Shown piece by piece: positions 32,173 through 43,325 of a stretch of 48,663 nucleotides of DNA. Position 1 is the first letter of the stretch. Each line of letters begins with the position of its first letter. The translations under genes were made by a program, and so were the position numbers. Below the pieces are notes generated by a model. The model was not told the origin of the DNA and did not search any database. It saw only the letters and a program-made list of their open reading frames with translations. This DNA comes from an uncultured bacterium (lineage in GTDB: Bacteria; Patescibacteriota; Gracilibacteria; Absconditabacterales; Absconditicoccaceae), in the NCBI GenBank assembly GCA_937862935.1, contig CALMEO010000118.1, positions 1 to 48,663 on the forward strand, in the 5' to 3' direction.

Positions 32173-32202
32173 TTGACTTATTCTTTAAAATAAGTATATA
32201 CA
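32173..32202 (+). promoter_or_regulatory. Promoter for the PRPP synthetase gene
   Basis: TTGACT is followed by TATATA (spacer 16) or TATACA (spacer 18), about 30 bases before the ATG. Confidence 0.6.
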
Positions 32203-32229
32203 TACTATCTATTTATCTATTTATTTTGT

Positions 32230-33825
32230 ATGATGATAGTACATCCTAATCAAAAAATGGTGTTTAATGACAAACTGCATATTATAGGAGTAGAAGGTAC
32301 TGATGCTATCGTCAATAAGATAGTTGCTCAATTGCGTGTTAATTTTACTACTATCTCAAAGGAAATAGTACCGTATATGCATTTCGCAAATGGAGAAGCA
32401 AAAGTTGAATTAAGTGAATCTGTTCGTTGAAAATTTACTTATTTGATCTGTGATAGATATGGAAAATATTCTTCTCAAGATATTAAATATAATGATAGAT
32501 TAATGCAGGAACTGCTTCTCGTCCAATGTGCTAAAAACCATTGAGCAAAATGAATATCTATGTGATGAATGTCAGAATCTAACAGAAAATGAGAATGATT
32601 TCTTCCTATATATAATCAAGCTGAATCATTTCAAAGTATTTTTGGCCCCATGTATTCTACCAACACCTTAGAAACAAGCAGTATTGATCTGCTTAATCCT
32701 GAAACAAAGCTTGTCCAAAATGTTATTAAAGAATTTGAAGCAAAAAATCGTATGTTACCCAATCAGAAGGAAAAAATTCATTTGATAGGGACCCAAGATA
32801 CTATGTGATTGGTTGCATCTATGCAAGCATATCTTGTAAATGCTTTATGATCTGATGTGGTTTCTAGTGAAACTTCTTTATATAAAGAATCCTCTCTTGG
32901 TATTACTGAAATTGATCTCAAAAACTCGTTTGCTGGTAAACATGTATATGTTGTTGGTGATGTTAATGGTAAGAAAAATGTTGATCACTTTACTATAAGT
33001 TATAATGATAGATTAGTACAGTTATTTCTTTTATTGAAATATGCAAGAGATTATGCTGCTAAGACGGTAAATGTAATTCCCACATGTTTCCCTTATAGTA
33101 GACAAGACAAACCTACGCAGTGAGGACTTAAGGAGAGAGTTGTAAGAGAGCCATCTTCTGCTCAATTTATGATTGATATTTTACAAGATACTTTTGGTGT
33201 AGATTATTGCCTTACTATGGATATTCATAATCCTGCTGTTATTAATAATTCTATAGAAACAAATTTTGTGAATTTATATACCTGATGGATGATCCAACAT
33301 GTATCAGATATTTTGAAGAAGGAAGGGAAAAATGACTTGATTATCGCTCCTATGGATGAATGATGATTAAAAAAGGTTTCTTCTATAGCCAAAGATTTAC
33401 AATTTAATTATTTAACGGTTATTAAAACTAGGGATTATTCAAAAATTAATTCTGTAGATGAAATATTTGTGCATGGAGACGTACAAGGAAAAAATATTCT
33501 TATTCATGATGATATCTTAGATACCTGAGGTAGTCTTATTAAACTTGTACAAAAACTTCACGAGCTTGGTGCACGTAGTGTCAATATTGCTATTACCCAT
33601 GGCATGTTTAATAATGATGCTCTTGATAAACTTCAACTATTGTATGAACAATGATTATTTGAACATATCTATGTTAGTAATACCGTATATAGAGATATAG
33701 ATTTGTATCCTGATTTTATAAAAGTTGTTGATGCTTCTATTAATTTTGCAGATCCTATCAAATCCATCTATTCATGAGAAAGTATAAATTATAACTACTG
33801 AGTCACTCCAGCAACTACTCAATAA
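32230..33825 (+). CDS. prs: PRPP synthetase with duplicated N-terminal half
   Basis: 531 residues, far longer than the usual 315. Residues about 175-510 form a full ribose-phosphate pyrophosphokinase: TCFPYSRQDKPTQGG with the catalytic loop, DYCLTMDIHNP, and the PRPP-binding loop DDILDTGGSLIKL. Residues 1-170 are a second copy of the N-terminal half: FANGEAKVELSESV then YNDRLMQELLLVQCAKNHGAK, which mirrors YNDRLVQLFLLLKYARDYAAK in the second half. The first copy lacks the SRQDK loop and probably does not bind substrate. Both TGA-coded glycines of the PRPP loop fit the family. Its stop overlaps the opposite miaB stop by 11 bases. Confidence 0.85.
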
Positions 33826-35287
33826 TCTCTCCATAGAGTTTGAATGGTATTGCTTTTGTTATTTTTACCATAATAAACTCCCCTATTTTTATCTTATCTT
33901 TAAGTTTCAATTCTCAATCTTTGAGTTCTATAATTATCTGTTTCATATTATCTGTATATCCTTCTAGTATTCATTTACTGATTTTATTAACAAGTATTTC
34001 TTTATTTTTTCATATTTCTTTTTCGTTGTTTTTATGTGAAATATCTTTCAATACTTCATTGAGTCTGTTTCGTCTGTCTCGTTTTATCTCACGTGAAATA
34101 TTGTCAGAATAATTTTTTGCTGCTAATGTCCCAGGCCTAGGAGAATAGATTCCAATATATACCATATCAAATCATCCATATGTTATAAGGTCTAATGTTT
34201 GCTGAAAATCTTCTTCCGTTTCATCCGGGAATCCTACGATAATATCCGTTGTAATACTAATATTTTTTTTAATTTTTTTTATATTGTTAATAAAATCTTT
34301 GGATTGCTCTACAGTATATCCTCTAAACATTCTTTTTAAGACATTATTTGATCATGACTGAAGCGGAATATGAATATGTGGACACAATTTAGTTTCTTTT
34401 GTATGTAAGTCCAACAATTCTTTATTGTAATAGGTAGGATATGGTGATGTATATCTTAATCGTTTGAGTCATTGGAGTTTGAGTATCTTTTTGATAATGG
34501 TAGTGAAGTCTGGATGTTTGTTTACTATTTGTCCTAGAAGTACTATCTCTTCTACTCCATTTTTTATGTGTATCTTTGCTTCATCTACAATCTGATCAAT
34601 AGAAAAATATTTTTCCAATCATCTTGCATATGGAACTATGCAATATGCACAAAATTGATTACATCAGGTAGCAATAGGAATATATGCTGTTTTTTGATGA
34701 GTATTCATAGATGTGCTTATGTTTTTGGGGATTATTTTTTCATATTCATGTATTAGTGTTTGGTCATAAGATATATTGTATCCAATTTTTTTGAGTATCA
34801 AAGGAAGGAATCACGTATCATCTATCCTTCGCATAAGCTCTATATTTTTTCGCTTTTGTGTAAGATTATGAAATATAGGGTTGAAGATATTGTTTATTCC
34901 AACAATTTCAGGAGTCTTTTCTGATGATTTCATATGATTTATTTCCTCTGTACTTACTCATATCACCATTGGATTTTTTGTTTTTATAGATCACATAAAA
35001 TTTCCTATTTTTAACTTTGTTTTTTCTTTTTTTAGTTTTGAATTTCTCATATTGTGTTGGATCATACATCAAGTAATCCATATTTTTTGGTTTTGTTTAA
35101 TGGTTTTGAATTTTCCTGTTATCTTATCTTCAGCTTTTTGTTTGATCGAACAGGTATCAAAAATTACTATATCTGCTTCTTTGATATTTTCTGTATACAA
35201 AAGTCAGCAATTGGTAAGTACTGCTTTTATTCTTGCACTATCTGCATAGTTCATTTGACATCCAAAAACTAGAATATGAAACTTCAT
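33815..35287 (-). CDS. miaB: tRNA-2-methylthio-N6-isopentenyladenosine synthase
   Basis: 490 residues, a radical-SAM methylthiotransferase. UPF0004 N-terminal domain: FGCQMNYADSARI near residue 8, DTCSIKQKAEDK and TGCMIQ supply three auxiliary-cluster Cys. The radical-SAM core has C-N-Q-F-C-A-Y-C (CxxxCxxC) near residue 208, then IVPYARG, LGQ, PHIHIPLQSGS and TDIIVGFPDET. The TRAM-like C-terminus ends KLYGEIIE. The protein modifies A37 of tRNAs reading UNN codons. One CGA (KxLRYTSP) is Trp or Arg in relatives and is not diagnostic. Confidence 0.93.
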
Positions 35288-35431
35288 TTTTTTATTTACT
35301 TTCAGATAAAGAAACTTTAGGGTAGCGATTTGATTTTTGTAGTCAATAATAAAATAAAAAAGTCTTGTATTTTTTGAAGAAAAGAGTATCAGTTTCCCGC
35401 TAAAAACAAAAAACTAAATAAATCTTTTCCA

Positions 35432-35788
35432 ATGAACTATCCTAAATTTGCTGTTACAGAAGCAACAATGAGAAAACTTTTTGAACCGGATGGATTTTTT
35501 CATACTTGTCGTCAGGAAGATATTCTCTCACCAGGTTCTACATGGTACATATCTAAATCGTCTGATGGGAAACTTTTATTGTTGATCCAGCTAGTAGGTA
35601 CTACATCTACAACTTTAGCTTCTCTCCGATGGGAAGGCAAACCTTATACTAAAGCAACCAATCCTTGGCTTCTAAAAAAAGAAGCTACGACTAAGGAAAA
35701 ACAAAACTTTATTGTTGATATGGTTGATACCTTTTTCCAACCTCACCCCAAGCGAATTCATTTGGGAATGATGCAATGGAATCATTAA
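35432..35788 (+). CDS. Hypothetical protein
   Basis: 118 residues, no TGA codon. Mixed alpha/beta with STWYISKSSDGKLLLLIQ and FFQPHPKRIHLGMMQW near the end, and several aromatic residues. No signal peptide. It is a single gene followed closely by a strong terminator; upstream 35288-35431 is AT-rich without a feature I support. Family not recognised. Confidence 0.55.
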   Translation: MNYPKFAVTEATMRKLFEPDGFFHTCRQEDILSPGSTWYISKSSDGKLLLLIQLVGTTSTTLASLRWEGKPYTKATNPWLLKKEATTKEKQNFIVDMVDTFFQPHPKRIHLGMMQWNH

Positions 35789-35801
35789 TCAAACTCGATT
35801 G

Positions 35802-35830
35802 CTACGTGTGTATTTGCACGTAGTTTTTTT
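35802..35830 (+). terminator. Rho-independent terminator
   Basis: A perfect 7-bp stem CTACGTG/CACGTAG with an 8-base loop and seven T, 14 bases after the stop at 35788. Confidence 0.9.
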
Positions 35831-35889
35831 TAGTTTGCATACTCTTTTCTTTTTTATATTATTTTCGCTGTTTATCCTTTATCGACTTA

Positions 35890-36873
35890 ATGATTACTAT
35901 TTTATTTATTGTATTCCTTATTCTTCTCTTTCCTCTTTTCTTTCCTTGATATTATGTGAGTGAATTACTTATAAGCTTTTTGCCATATATTGCTATTATT
36001 AGCTTATTGCTTATTAGTATAACTTTTATCAATTTTAGAAAAAAAATAAAATCAGGAAAACATTCTCCTGTCCATCATTATCTTCGAGGTATATCGTTTT
36101 TGATATCCTGTTTTTTATTCTTTTGGTATAGTAAACAATTTAATGTTTTTTATATTCAGGAGCCTCCTCTTCAAACCATACAATCATGAACTATAAAAAT
36201 ATTATTTGCTAATATCCATAAAGATAATACTCAATATGAAGGGATAAGAAAAACCATTGCTGATACTGATCCTGATATGGTTATGTTCGTCGAATTTGCT
36301 GATCATCATTATGCTAACCTCAAAACAATTTTACAAACAAACTATCCTTATACTAATAATACTACCCGATCAAAAAAATTTGTAGGAAGTATGGTATTTA
36401 GTAAATATCCACTTATCAATAAAGCTGATGATTTTCCTCAATGAATGCGAAGATATGGATACTTTTCACTTTCGTATGCTAATCAAGAAATTTATTTTTA
36501 TCTTCTACATACTAGTTCTCCTGATAGTTACCCTCATTTTCTTATGAGAAATGAACAACTTACTACGTTTGTGGAAGATTTCAAAAGTCATGAATCTGAT
36601 AGAAAACATGATAATATCGTAACTGTAGGAGATTTTAATATTACTCCTTGGTCTTCCTATTATAATATATTATCACGTGTATTTTCTGGTGAACTTGTAA
36701 ACGTAACCAAACGTATCCCTTTTCTTTTTACTCGAAAGTTAAAATGAATGCCTTTTTTTCAAGCACATATTGACCATTTATGGACTACCCCTTCTCTCAA
36801 AGTACAGACATTTACACCTATCACTATACCATGATCAGACCATAAAGGATTCTTTTTTACTCTTCAACTATAA
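35890..36873 (+). CDS. Membrane-anchored endonuclease/exonuclease/phosphatase-family protein
   Basis: 327 residues. Three hydrophobic segments fill residues 1-90, followed by a soluble EEP (DNase I-like) domain: ILFANIHKDN, VMFVEFAD (metal-binding Glu), LHTSSPDS, VGDFNITPWS, HIDHLWTT and GSDHKG, giving the catalytic Asn, Asp and His. CGA at 36733-36735 (LFTxKLKG) lies where homologues have the Trp of a PTW motif. The active site faces outward or inward depending on topology; the substrate (DNA, nucleotide or lipid phosphate) is unknown. Start ATG 35890; a GTG at 35956 is internal. Confidence 0.8.
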
Positions 36874-36946
36874 TATACTTCTATTTTTTTATCTTATTAT
36901 ATTGTTTTGTAACGTGTAAGCCGCATTATAGTAATTATAACAAAAT

Positions 36947-36974
36947 TTGCAAAATTACTAAAAAACAGTATAAT
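36947..36974 (+). promoter_or_regulatory. Promoter with long leader
   Basis: TTGCAA and TATAAT with a 16-base spacer lie 130 bases upstream of the ATG at 37107, implying a leader of about 125 bases. The rest of 36874-37106 is AT-rich without a riboswitch I can recognise. Confidence 0.5.
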
Positions 36975-37106
36975 TGTACTGATTTATAGTATATTATGGG
37001 ATAATTTCCTTTTGAATTTATTACTATAATAACTATATATTCCTCAATTACCCATACAAAATGTGCGTTTTGAAGGAGAATTTATATCGTTTATATCCTA
37101 TAAGCC

Positions 37107-38000
37107 ATGATAAACAAAAAAGAAAGACCTACAGAAGATTGACAACTTTGAGCTATTAAAAAAGATTTCTTTTTTGATATGGAAGGTGAAAAACCGACTA
37201 AGGATTCTCTAGATCCTAAGAAATCTATCTGTTTATTTAGTACAGATTCTCTTTCTGGATATGGATTAGATCTTGTATTTGAACTTGTTAAAGAAGCATG
37301 ATTTGATGGAATAGACTTGGCTATTTGGAAAAATTTTGATTCTCGAAAAATAGATTATGTAAAAAAACTCTCTGCAAATTATCAGCTTCCTGTTAAAGTT
37401 ATTCAAACCTCTGACAATCTCAATGATAAGGAAATCAATAGAGCTATCGACTTGTGCTATGAACTTGGCGCTGATACTATCACCATCAATGCTCCAAAAT
37501 TTTTCAATTTCAAAGCATTTGCTTTTATTACGGACAATATATTAAAACGAAGAAAAGAACATAAAAGTATTCATTTTGCCATTATTAATCCAGAAGATTC
37601 AAGTCTTTTCGCTTTACCAATACCAAAATATCGTTTCAGTAACATGGTAGAAATTGTAAAAAAATATCTGTGTTATATATGACTTGATATCTCTAATCTT
37701 GATTCTGATTCTTTTGAAAGTGACTTCCTCAGGAAAATGAAGGATTTTCTTCCTTATCTTGCTATTATTTATCTTTCGGATAAAAGTAGAGTTGGAGAAT
37801 GACATATTTTGCCTGGAGATTGAGTATTAAAATTACCTACTTTTCTCAAAAAGCTTAAAGAATATTGATATACTCGCTATTTAAGTACCAAAATAACGAT
37901 TTCTAAGTCTGATCTTGCTGACTGTGATAAGGTAAAACTTATCCTCAAAAAATCTAGAACCTATCTTCAAGAATACTATGATGAGTTAAAACTTAATTAA
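37107..38000 (+). CDS. Sugar phosphate isomerase/epimerase-like TIM-barrel protein
   Basis: 297 residues. The core begins after about 35 charged residues with CLFSTDSLS, then GFDGIDLAIW, GADTITINAP and a late HILPGDGVLKL, following the xylose-isomerase-like TIM-barrel (AP2Ec) pattern. The usual metal-binding Glu and His set is not fully visible, so activity is not certain. TAA stands immediately before the GCC-ATG, fixing the start. A strong terminator follows. Confidence 0.7.
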
Positions 38001-38001
38001 A

Positions 38002-38024
38002 AAAATCCCCATAGTGGGGATTTT
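38002..38024. terminator. Bidirectional terminator
   Basis: AAAATCCCC pairs with GGGGATTTT around a short loop; T tracts flank both sides, so it serves the TIM-barrel gene on plus and the small gene at 38045 on minus. Confidence 0.8.
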
Positions 38025-38044
38025 AATTGTCCAAAAAGAGTTTC

Positions 38045-38242
38045 TTAACTCTTTTTTTCTTTATTCCTAAAAATATAGTAAACTATCATAAATGGGAAGG
38101 CAAGTATTTTTCTGATAGTAGGATTTATCCAAAGAAATGCTGGATACTCTTTAAATATCATTTTAAGAAAATCCCCGAACTTATTGGTTTCTTTGTGTGT
38201 ATCAAAAGGATAAATAATGAGATCTCGAAGGAAACGAAACAT
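38045..38242 (-). CDS. Small basic protein, unknown
   Basis: 65 residues, no TGA codon: MFRFLxDLIIYPF with CGA (Trp) at x, a hydrophobic C-terminal half (ILAFPFMIVYYIF) and a basic KEKKS end. Probably membrane associated. It starts 66 bases downstream of the trigger factor stop and ends at the shared terminator. A plus-strand ORF over the same bases is a shadow. Confidence 0.45.
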   Translation of the reverse strand: MFRFLRDLIIYPFDTHKETNKFGDFLKMIFKEYPAFLWINPTIRKILAFPFMIVYYIFRNKEKKS

Positions 38243-38308
38243 AAATTATACTACTTATGAGGTAAAAGATGATAGATGAAAATTTTCCTTGTCCCTCGTA
38301 CTTGTTTG

Positions 38309-39550
38309 TTAGTGGGTATGTGGATTTTTTGTTTTTACTTCTGTACCATCATTTTTCACAAGTTTATCATAAAGTTTTTGTTCTACATCCATATGTGCTG
38401 TTTGATTCCAATCTACGTCTAATGCGAGCAATTGTGTAAATTTTTGTAAGATAAAGAATTTTTCTAAGCTTTCTTCAGCCGCTTTAGTTATATCTTCAAA
38501 AAATGCTTTTGCTTTTTCGTCTCCCATATTTTTAAAATATTGTTCCATTTTTTCTTTACCTCCCAATCTTTCTTCAAGACTTTTCATTCTCGTCTTCATT
38601 TCTTCTTTTACTAATGTTTGTGGTATCATTACCTTCATTGTTTTATTTCTTATATTTTCTAATACTCCCTCTATTTTCTTGATAAGTTCTTGATCATATT
38701 TTTGGTGTTCGATTGATTCTTTAATGTGAGCAATTAGATCATCTTGATTCTGCATTTTTGTATCGTCTCATAAGAGTTTTTTGAGCATTTCAGGAGTCAT
38801 CTCTGGAAGTACTATTTTTTTGATATCTTTTACTGTAAGCTTTATTTTTTCTGCTTTAGTGTCACTTTTTTTGTTATGAAGTACAGCAGGAAGTTTTTCC
38901 TCATCATGAACAAGCTCTATCACTTCATTAAGTTTCTTGTTAATAAATGTCTTGGGGAAAAATGGATCTTCAGCAAACTCTTGTTCACCAACATAGGTAT
39001 GTCATGTATGTACTACGTTTCCTTCTTTATCCAAATATTCAAGTGCAATTTTAGAAATCGTCTCGAGTTGGATGCTATCAGTATCTTGATAATCAGCATA
39101 TTGTTTCTTTATATTCATTAATGTTCCTTCGATTTCTTCTTCAGTAGCAATATTATCAATAGGCGTACATGATTGTTTTTCTCGATCATTATTTATTACT
39201 TCTACTTCTGGAAATATATCTAGTTTAAGATTTATGATAGTAGTATCATCTTTTTGTTCTTGTTTGAGATCATAAGGTTCACCTATCAATTTAATATCTG
39301 GTTGTTCTTTTAGTATTTCTTGGAGTCCTTTATTGATAAGCTTTTCATATGCACCTACAGAAATATATTCTGGTTGGATGTTTTTTTCTATCATATCAAG
39401 TGGTGCTGAACCTTTTCTAAAACCTGGTGCTTCATAGTCTTTTTGAAACTCCTTGAGCATAATAAGTTTAGCGTCTTCATATTCTTTTGTTGTGATGGTG
39501 AGTTGAATCTCATAGTTTGCATGTGCTCATTTTTTTACTTGTTTTTCCAT
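38309..39550 (-). CDS. tig: Trigger factor
   Basis: 413 residues, ribosome-associated chaperone. The N-terminal ribosome-binding domain includes the signature APGFRKGSAP (usual GFRxGxxP). A degenerate PPIase domain follows, with a TYVGEQEF stretch, and then a long helical C-terminal domain (IPQTLVKEEMKTRMKSLEERL). Two TGA codons are read as Gly. The 14-base gap before the AT-rich 39551-39690 stretch leaves no obvious promoter. Confidence 0.9.
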
Positions 39551-39685
39551 TGTAAACGTGAAAGTATAAAAAAATCTAATGCATAGAGGATATAGAAAAT
39601 ATATAAGAATTCAAGATAAAGAAAAATCATCTAATTTCTTCGTTGTGTTTTACCTGTTTCTTAGAGTGTATACTTTTATAGAATA

Positions 39686-39718
39686 AAAATCAGATCCTCT
39701 TTGATAAGGTCCGATTTT
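39686..39718 (-). terminator. Terminator after the exported-protein operon
   Basis: An 11-bp stem AAAATCAGATC/GGTCCGATTTT with one mismatch and one G-U, and a T-rich tail on the minus strand. It follows the stop at 39751. Confidence 0.65.
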
Positions 39719-39750
39719 TATTTGTTTCATAACATATACTATTGTTACTA

Positions 39751-40443
39751 TTAATCTGCAAAGGTCGCTTCTCCTATTCATATTTCCTCTCGAATAGGTA
39801 CAGGATTAGTAGGACTAAATATTACTGGTTCACAGGTACTTTTCCATGATATGCCTGAAGTTGTTCCTGTTTGTGCACCAGGATAACATATTTGTAGTGG
39901 ACAATATGATCATGCTGATCCAAGAGCGGGTAATGATAATCTAATTGTCCCTATTGCAGCTTCGTTACAACTAGAAGAAGTACCCAAATTTGTATTTCCT
40001 CCTACTGTTGAAAGTTGTAGTGTTCCATATACGTGAAGTTTTGATCCATTTGGATCTAAACTGTCTCACACAAAAAGATTTTCTTTGATCATTCCATTCC
40101 CTTCAACATATATCGCTGGTCTGTATTTTTCTGCAAGCAATGGTTTCATTTCTTTTGTATTATTGTCTGCTACATATAAATTACTCACTACTCCCATTAT
40201 TCAGTTTGCTATCAAACTTCACGGAGTCTTCAAAAAACTTCAAGATTCTGTTCGTCCATTTACAAAATCATGAACTTTTTGTCATCGACTTACTTCGAGC
40301 GTTCAATCTGCTACTGGTTTTGCTTCTCATGATAGTATGCTTGTAAAAGCTGCTAGCACTATTGCACTCAAGACAACGAAGAACGTAATAAAAAATAAAG
40401 ATACTTTTTTAAATACAAATTTTCACACTTTTTTAGATGACAT
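39751..40443 (-). CDS. Exported surface protein
   Basis: 230 residues. A basic start and hydrophobic segment (SLFFITFFVVLSAIVLAAF) form a signal peptide or anchor. The body is Gly/Ser/Thr-rich with short beta strands (ENLFVGDSLDPNGSKLHVYG) resembling repeat units of the larger neighbour, and two Cys near the C-terminus (SYCPLQICYPG). It lies 52 bases downstream of the large surface protein and likely shares its transcript. Function unknown; probably a cell-surface component. Confidence 0.6.
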
Positions 40444-40494
40444 CTTTAAAAAATAAATATATAAAACATTATAAACAATTAACTACTACTTATA

Positions 40495-42979
40495 TTATTT
40501 TCATCGTGTACAGCTCGTAGATCATCGTAGTGATAATCATCGACCACATGAGCTATTTATAACAATTCATGTCGTTCATCATGTTGCATAACAATTTATC
40601 GTTGAAGTTATATTATATTGATTTGTCGCTGTCAATACTGGAATAAAGGTTCAGATAGTTTTATATTCATGAGTTGTTCCTGAAAATGATGATACGTTAT
40701 TTATTCCTATAAAATCACCAAAATTTAATGAATATATTGCTCGATTTTGTTCTATTCCATTAAACATTACCTCTAATGGTAAATTTCATGATGTAGGATT
40801 CATAGTAAAACTACATTGTGGCATCTCTCGTTGACATGATGAGGTACATCCATCATTATTAGTTATATTTCCATCATCACATAGTTCTCCTGTTTGTACT
40901 ACTCCGTTTCAACATGCTATATTTAGCACACAAGATCCTCAACTTAAAGTATATCATGGAGCACATATATAGTTACATGATGAAGTACTTGGAGTTGTGT
41001 TGTATGCATATATATTTATAGGCGTCCATAGCGTACATAATGTTCCATTTGAATCTCAACATGTTTGTAAAATTCCTGTTGCTGTATTTGCTATAGCATT
41101 TACGGGAAGAGAAAGACATGCTTCGTTTTTTGTTTCTCGCTGACATGATGAGGTACATCCATCATTATTAGTTATGTTTCCATCATCACATTCTTCTTCT
41201 GCTGATTTTTCTACTACTCCATTTCAACACGATACATTTAATACACATGTAGATATACTTCAGCTCCAGGTATATCACGAAGCACATGTGTATTGACATG
41301 CTGTTGTACTGGGCACTGGATTATATGACGGAGTCAGATTTGATGGCATCCGTAATTGACACGTAGTTCCATTGGAAACGCTACATGTTTGTGGTATTTG
41401 TGTTACGGTATTTGCGATAGTATTTGCCGGTATACTTCAACAAGTACCTGTTCTTGTTTCTCGTTGGCATGATGAGGTACATCCATCATTATTAGTTATA
41501 TTTCCATCATCACATAGTTCTCCTGTTTGTACTACTCCATTTCAACAAGCTACATTTAGTACACATGTAGATATACTTCAGCTCCAGGTATATCATGTGC
41601 TACATTTATAGTAACATTGTGTTGTACTTGGTGTTATATTGTATGTATAAGTAAGACTTGGTAGCCAAGATGTACATGTTGATCCATTAGATGTATTACA
41701 TGTTTGTGTTACGTTAATTGCTGTGTTTGGTAAGGTGTTTGCTGGTAATGATGTACATGCTTGTGGTATTGGATTAGTTTCTCGTTGACATAATGAGGTA
41801 CATCCATCATTATTAGCTATATTTCCATCATCACATAGTTCTCCTGTTTGTACTACTCCATTTCAACAAACTATTGGCAATCAAGTATCACATGTTCATC
41901 ATAGAACAATCCAAGTAGCTCCATCGCATCATTGAAAACAACTATCTTCAAATTTTACCGTTCATGCTTCTGTTGGTGAACAATTTTGTAGTAATCAAGA
42001 TCATGATCATAAATTTTTTATTCACAATCACATCATATTAAGATTTAGTGTTGCTATATGGTTTCATAGATTGTCTCATATTCATGTTCATGCTGGTCAT
42101 GCTGGTCATGTCGCTCATTGTGCTCACGTAGCTCATGTATTTCCTTGAGGTCACTGTATTGTCTCTATAAATCAACTAATATGATTATAAATACTACCGC
42201 TTGTTGAACCTATTATTGTTCCACTAGCATTAGTACCTAAAACCACTTTGTTTGATAAATTACTTATTCTGACATTACCACCATTTATCTCCAATCTTTC
42301 TTGGGGATTGATTGTTCCGATACCTACATTGCCTAATGGATTGATAGTAAAATATTCTTGATGACCAAGTGCTCCTATAAAAAACACATTAGGATTTGAA
42401 TCTCATCATGCAATCCATGTCTCCACTGGTGTTTCTAAACGTAAACTCGCTGCATTTCCTGCCACTGTTTCTTCTATATAGATATCTGTATCTCATGATC
42501 CTTTGACATGTAGTTTACCATCCATTATCGCGGTTCCTATACCTACATTCCCTTGAGGGATACTATACATATCGTTGCCTGCTATCATCCAATCTTCATC
42601 ACTTGATGGTACAATTACTGTTTCACCAGTCACTCCTCATGAGACAACAAGGTTGGTAGTGTATGCATAGATAAGATTTCATTGATTATCTACTCCGAGA
42701 ACTTTCCCTGCGAAATTTCCTGGTGCTGCGGTAATTCCACCACCTGTAGTATTTACATATGTTAAGATAATTAAAATCAAATCGTGTTGTTCCATTACTT
42801 GTTCCATCATTTGTTATGGTTATCCTTCCTATCGTCTGCCATGCATTATTTATATCTGAAAGAATATTTATATCAGCAAGAGTAATTACTGATGAAAATC
42901 ATAAAACTATTGTAAGAAACAATAATATCATATTTTTTATTGAAAGATTCTTTGATCACACTCTATGAACTTTGAACAT
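40495..42979 (-). CDS. Large surface protein: collagen-like, DUF4215 and PKD segments, with a frameshift
   Basis: Two overlapping frames together make about 825 residues. The first (42686-42979) holds a signal peptide (KNMILLFLTIVLG) and the start of a beta-rich domain; the second (40495 up to about 42810) continues without a new signal. The shift is near 42765-42790 and needs one base gained or lost. Segments after it: VGIG repeats with GNVGIG..., a collagen-like stretch (GPQGNTGATGAQ..., near 42100) in which most Gly codons are TGA, four DUF4215 cysteine-rich repeats (CGNGVVQTGELCDDGN, NNDGCTSSCQ), and a PKD-like end (LNFGDF). It is probably an adhesin or host-contact protein. Confidence 0.75.
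40834..41885 (-). repeat. Four DUF4215 coding repeats
   Basis: Near-identical blocks with a common GAGGTACATCC start at about 40841, 41150, 41474 and 41795, at periods of 309, 324 and 321 bases. Each encodes CGNGVV...CDDGN and NNDGCTS then C. Between blocks are diverged CxxCxx segments with YTWSGSISTCVLN. Confidence 0.8.
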
Positions 42980-43325
42980 GCAAGCATGGGTTAAAAACTA
43001 AATTAGTATGTGTTGTGCGAGAACTATACTATATATACGTTGGTATATATTTCCTATGTTCTGAATTATATCTAATTATACTCAGAAATATCAAAAAATG
43101 CAAATTTTAATAATTACTTTTTTTTGTGTTATTATTCTTTCTTGTATGTAAAATATTTTTATTTCTTTTTGTTTTATGGAAAGTAATGGAATAAACTAAT
43201 TTAGCTTGATATTTACCTATATATTTATACTATCATCAGCACATTTTTATCTTTATCTAGATAAAAACGACGTTAAGGTTTTAAAAAGACCTTTCTGTAT
43301 ATTGTTTTATGTTATTTTTTTATGT
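42980..43325. other. Intergenic region, divergent promoters
   Basis: 346 bases between the surface protein and infB, strongly AT-rich. A minus promoter is at 43065-43094. A plus candidate for infB is TTGATA at 43206-43211 with TACTAT at 43228-43233 (16-base spacer). No ORF in either direction looks real. Confidence 0.45.
43065..43094 (-). promoter_or_regulatory. Promoter for the surface-protein operon
   Basis: Minus-strand TTGATA and TATAAT with an 18-base spacer, about 85 bases upstream of the ATG at 42979. Confidence 0.5.

Noticed and set aside
40834-41885. CRISPR array, suggested by regular repeats of about 320 bases
   Set aside because: The repeats are in frame and encode DUF4215 units, are too long and spaced too widely for CRISPR.
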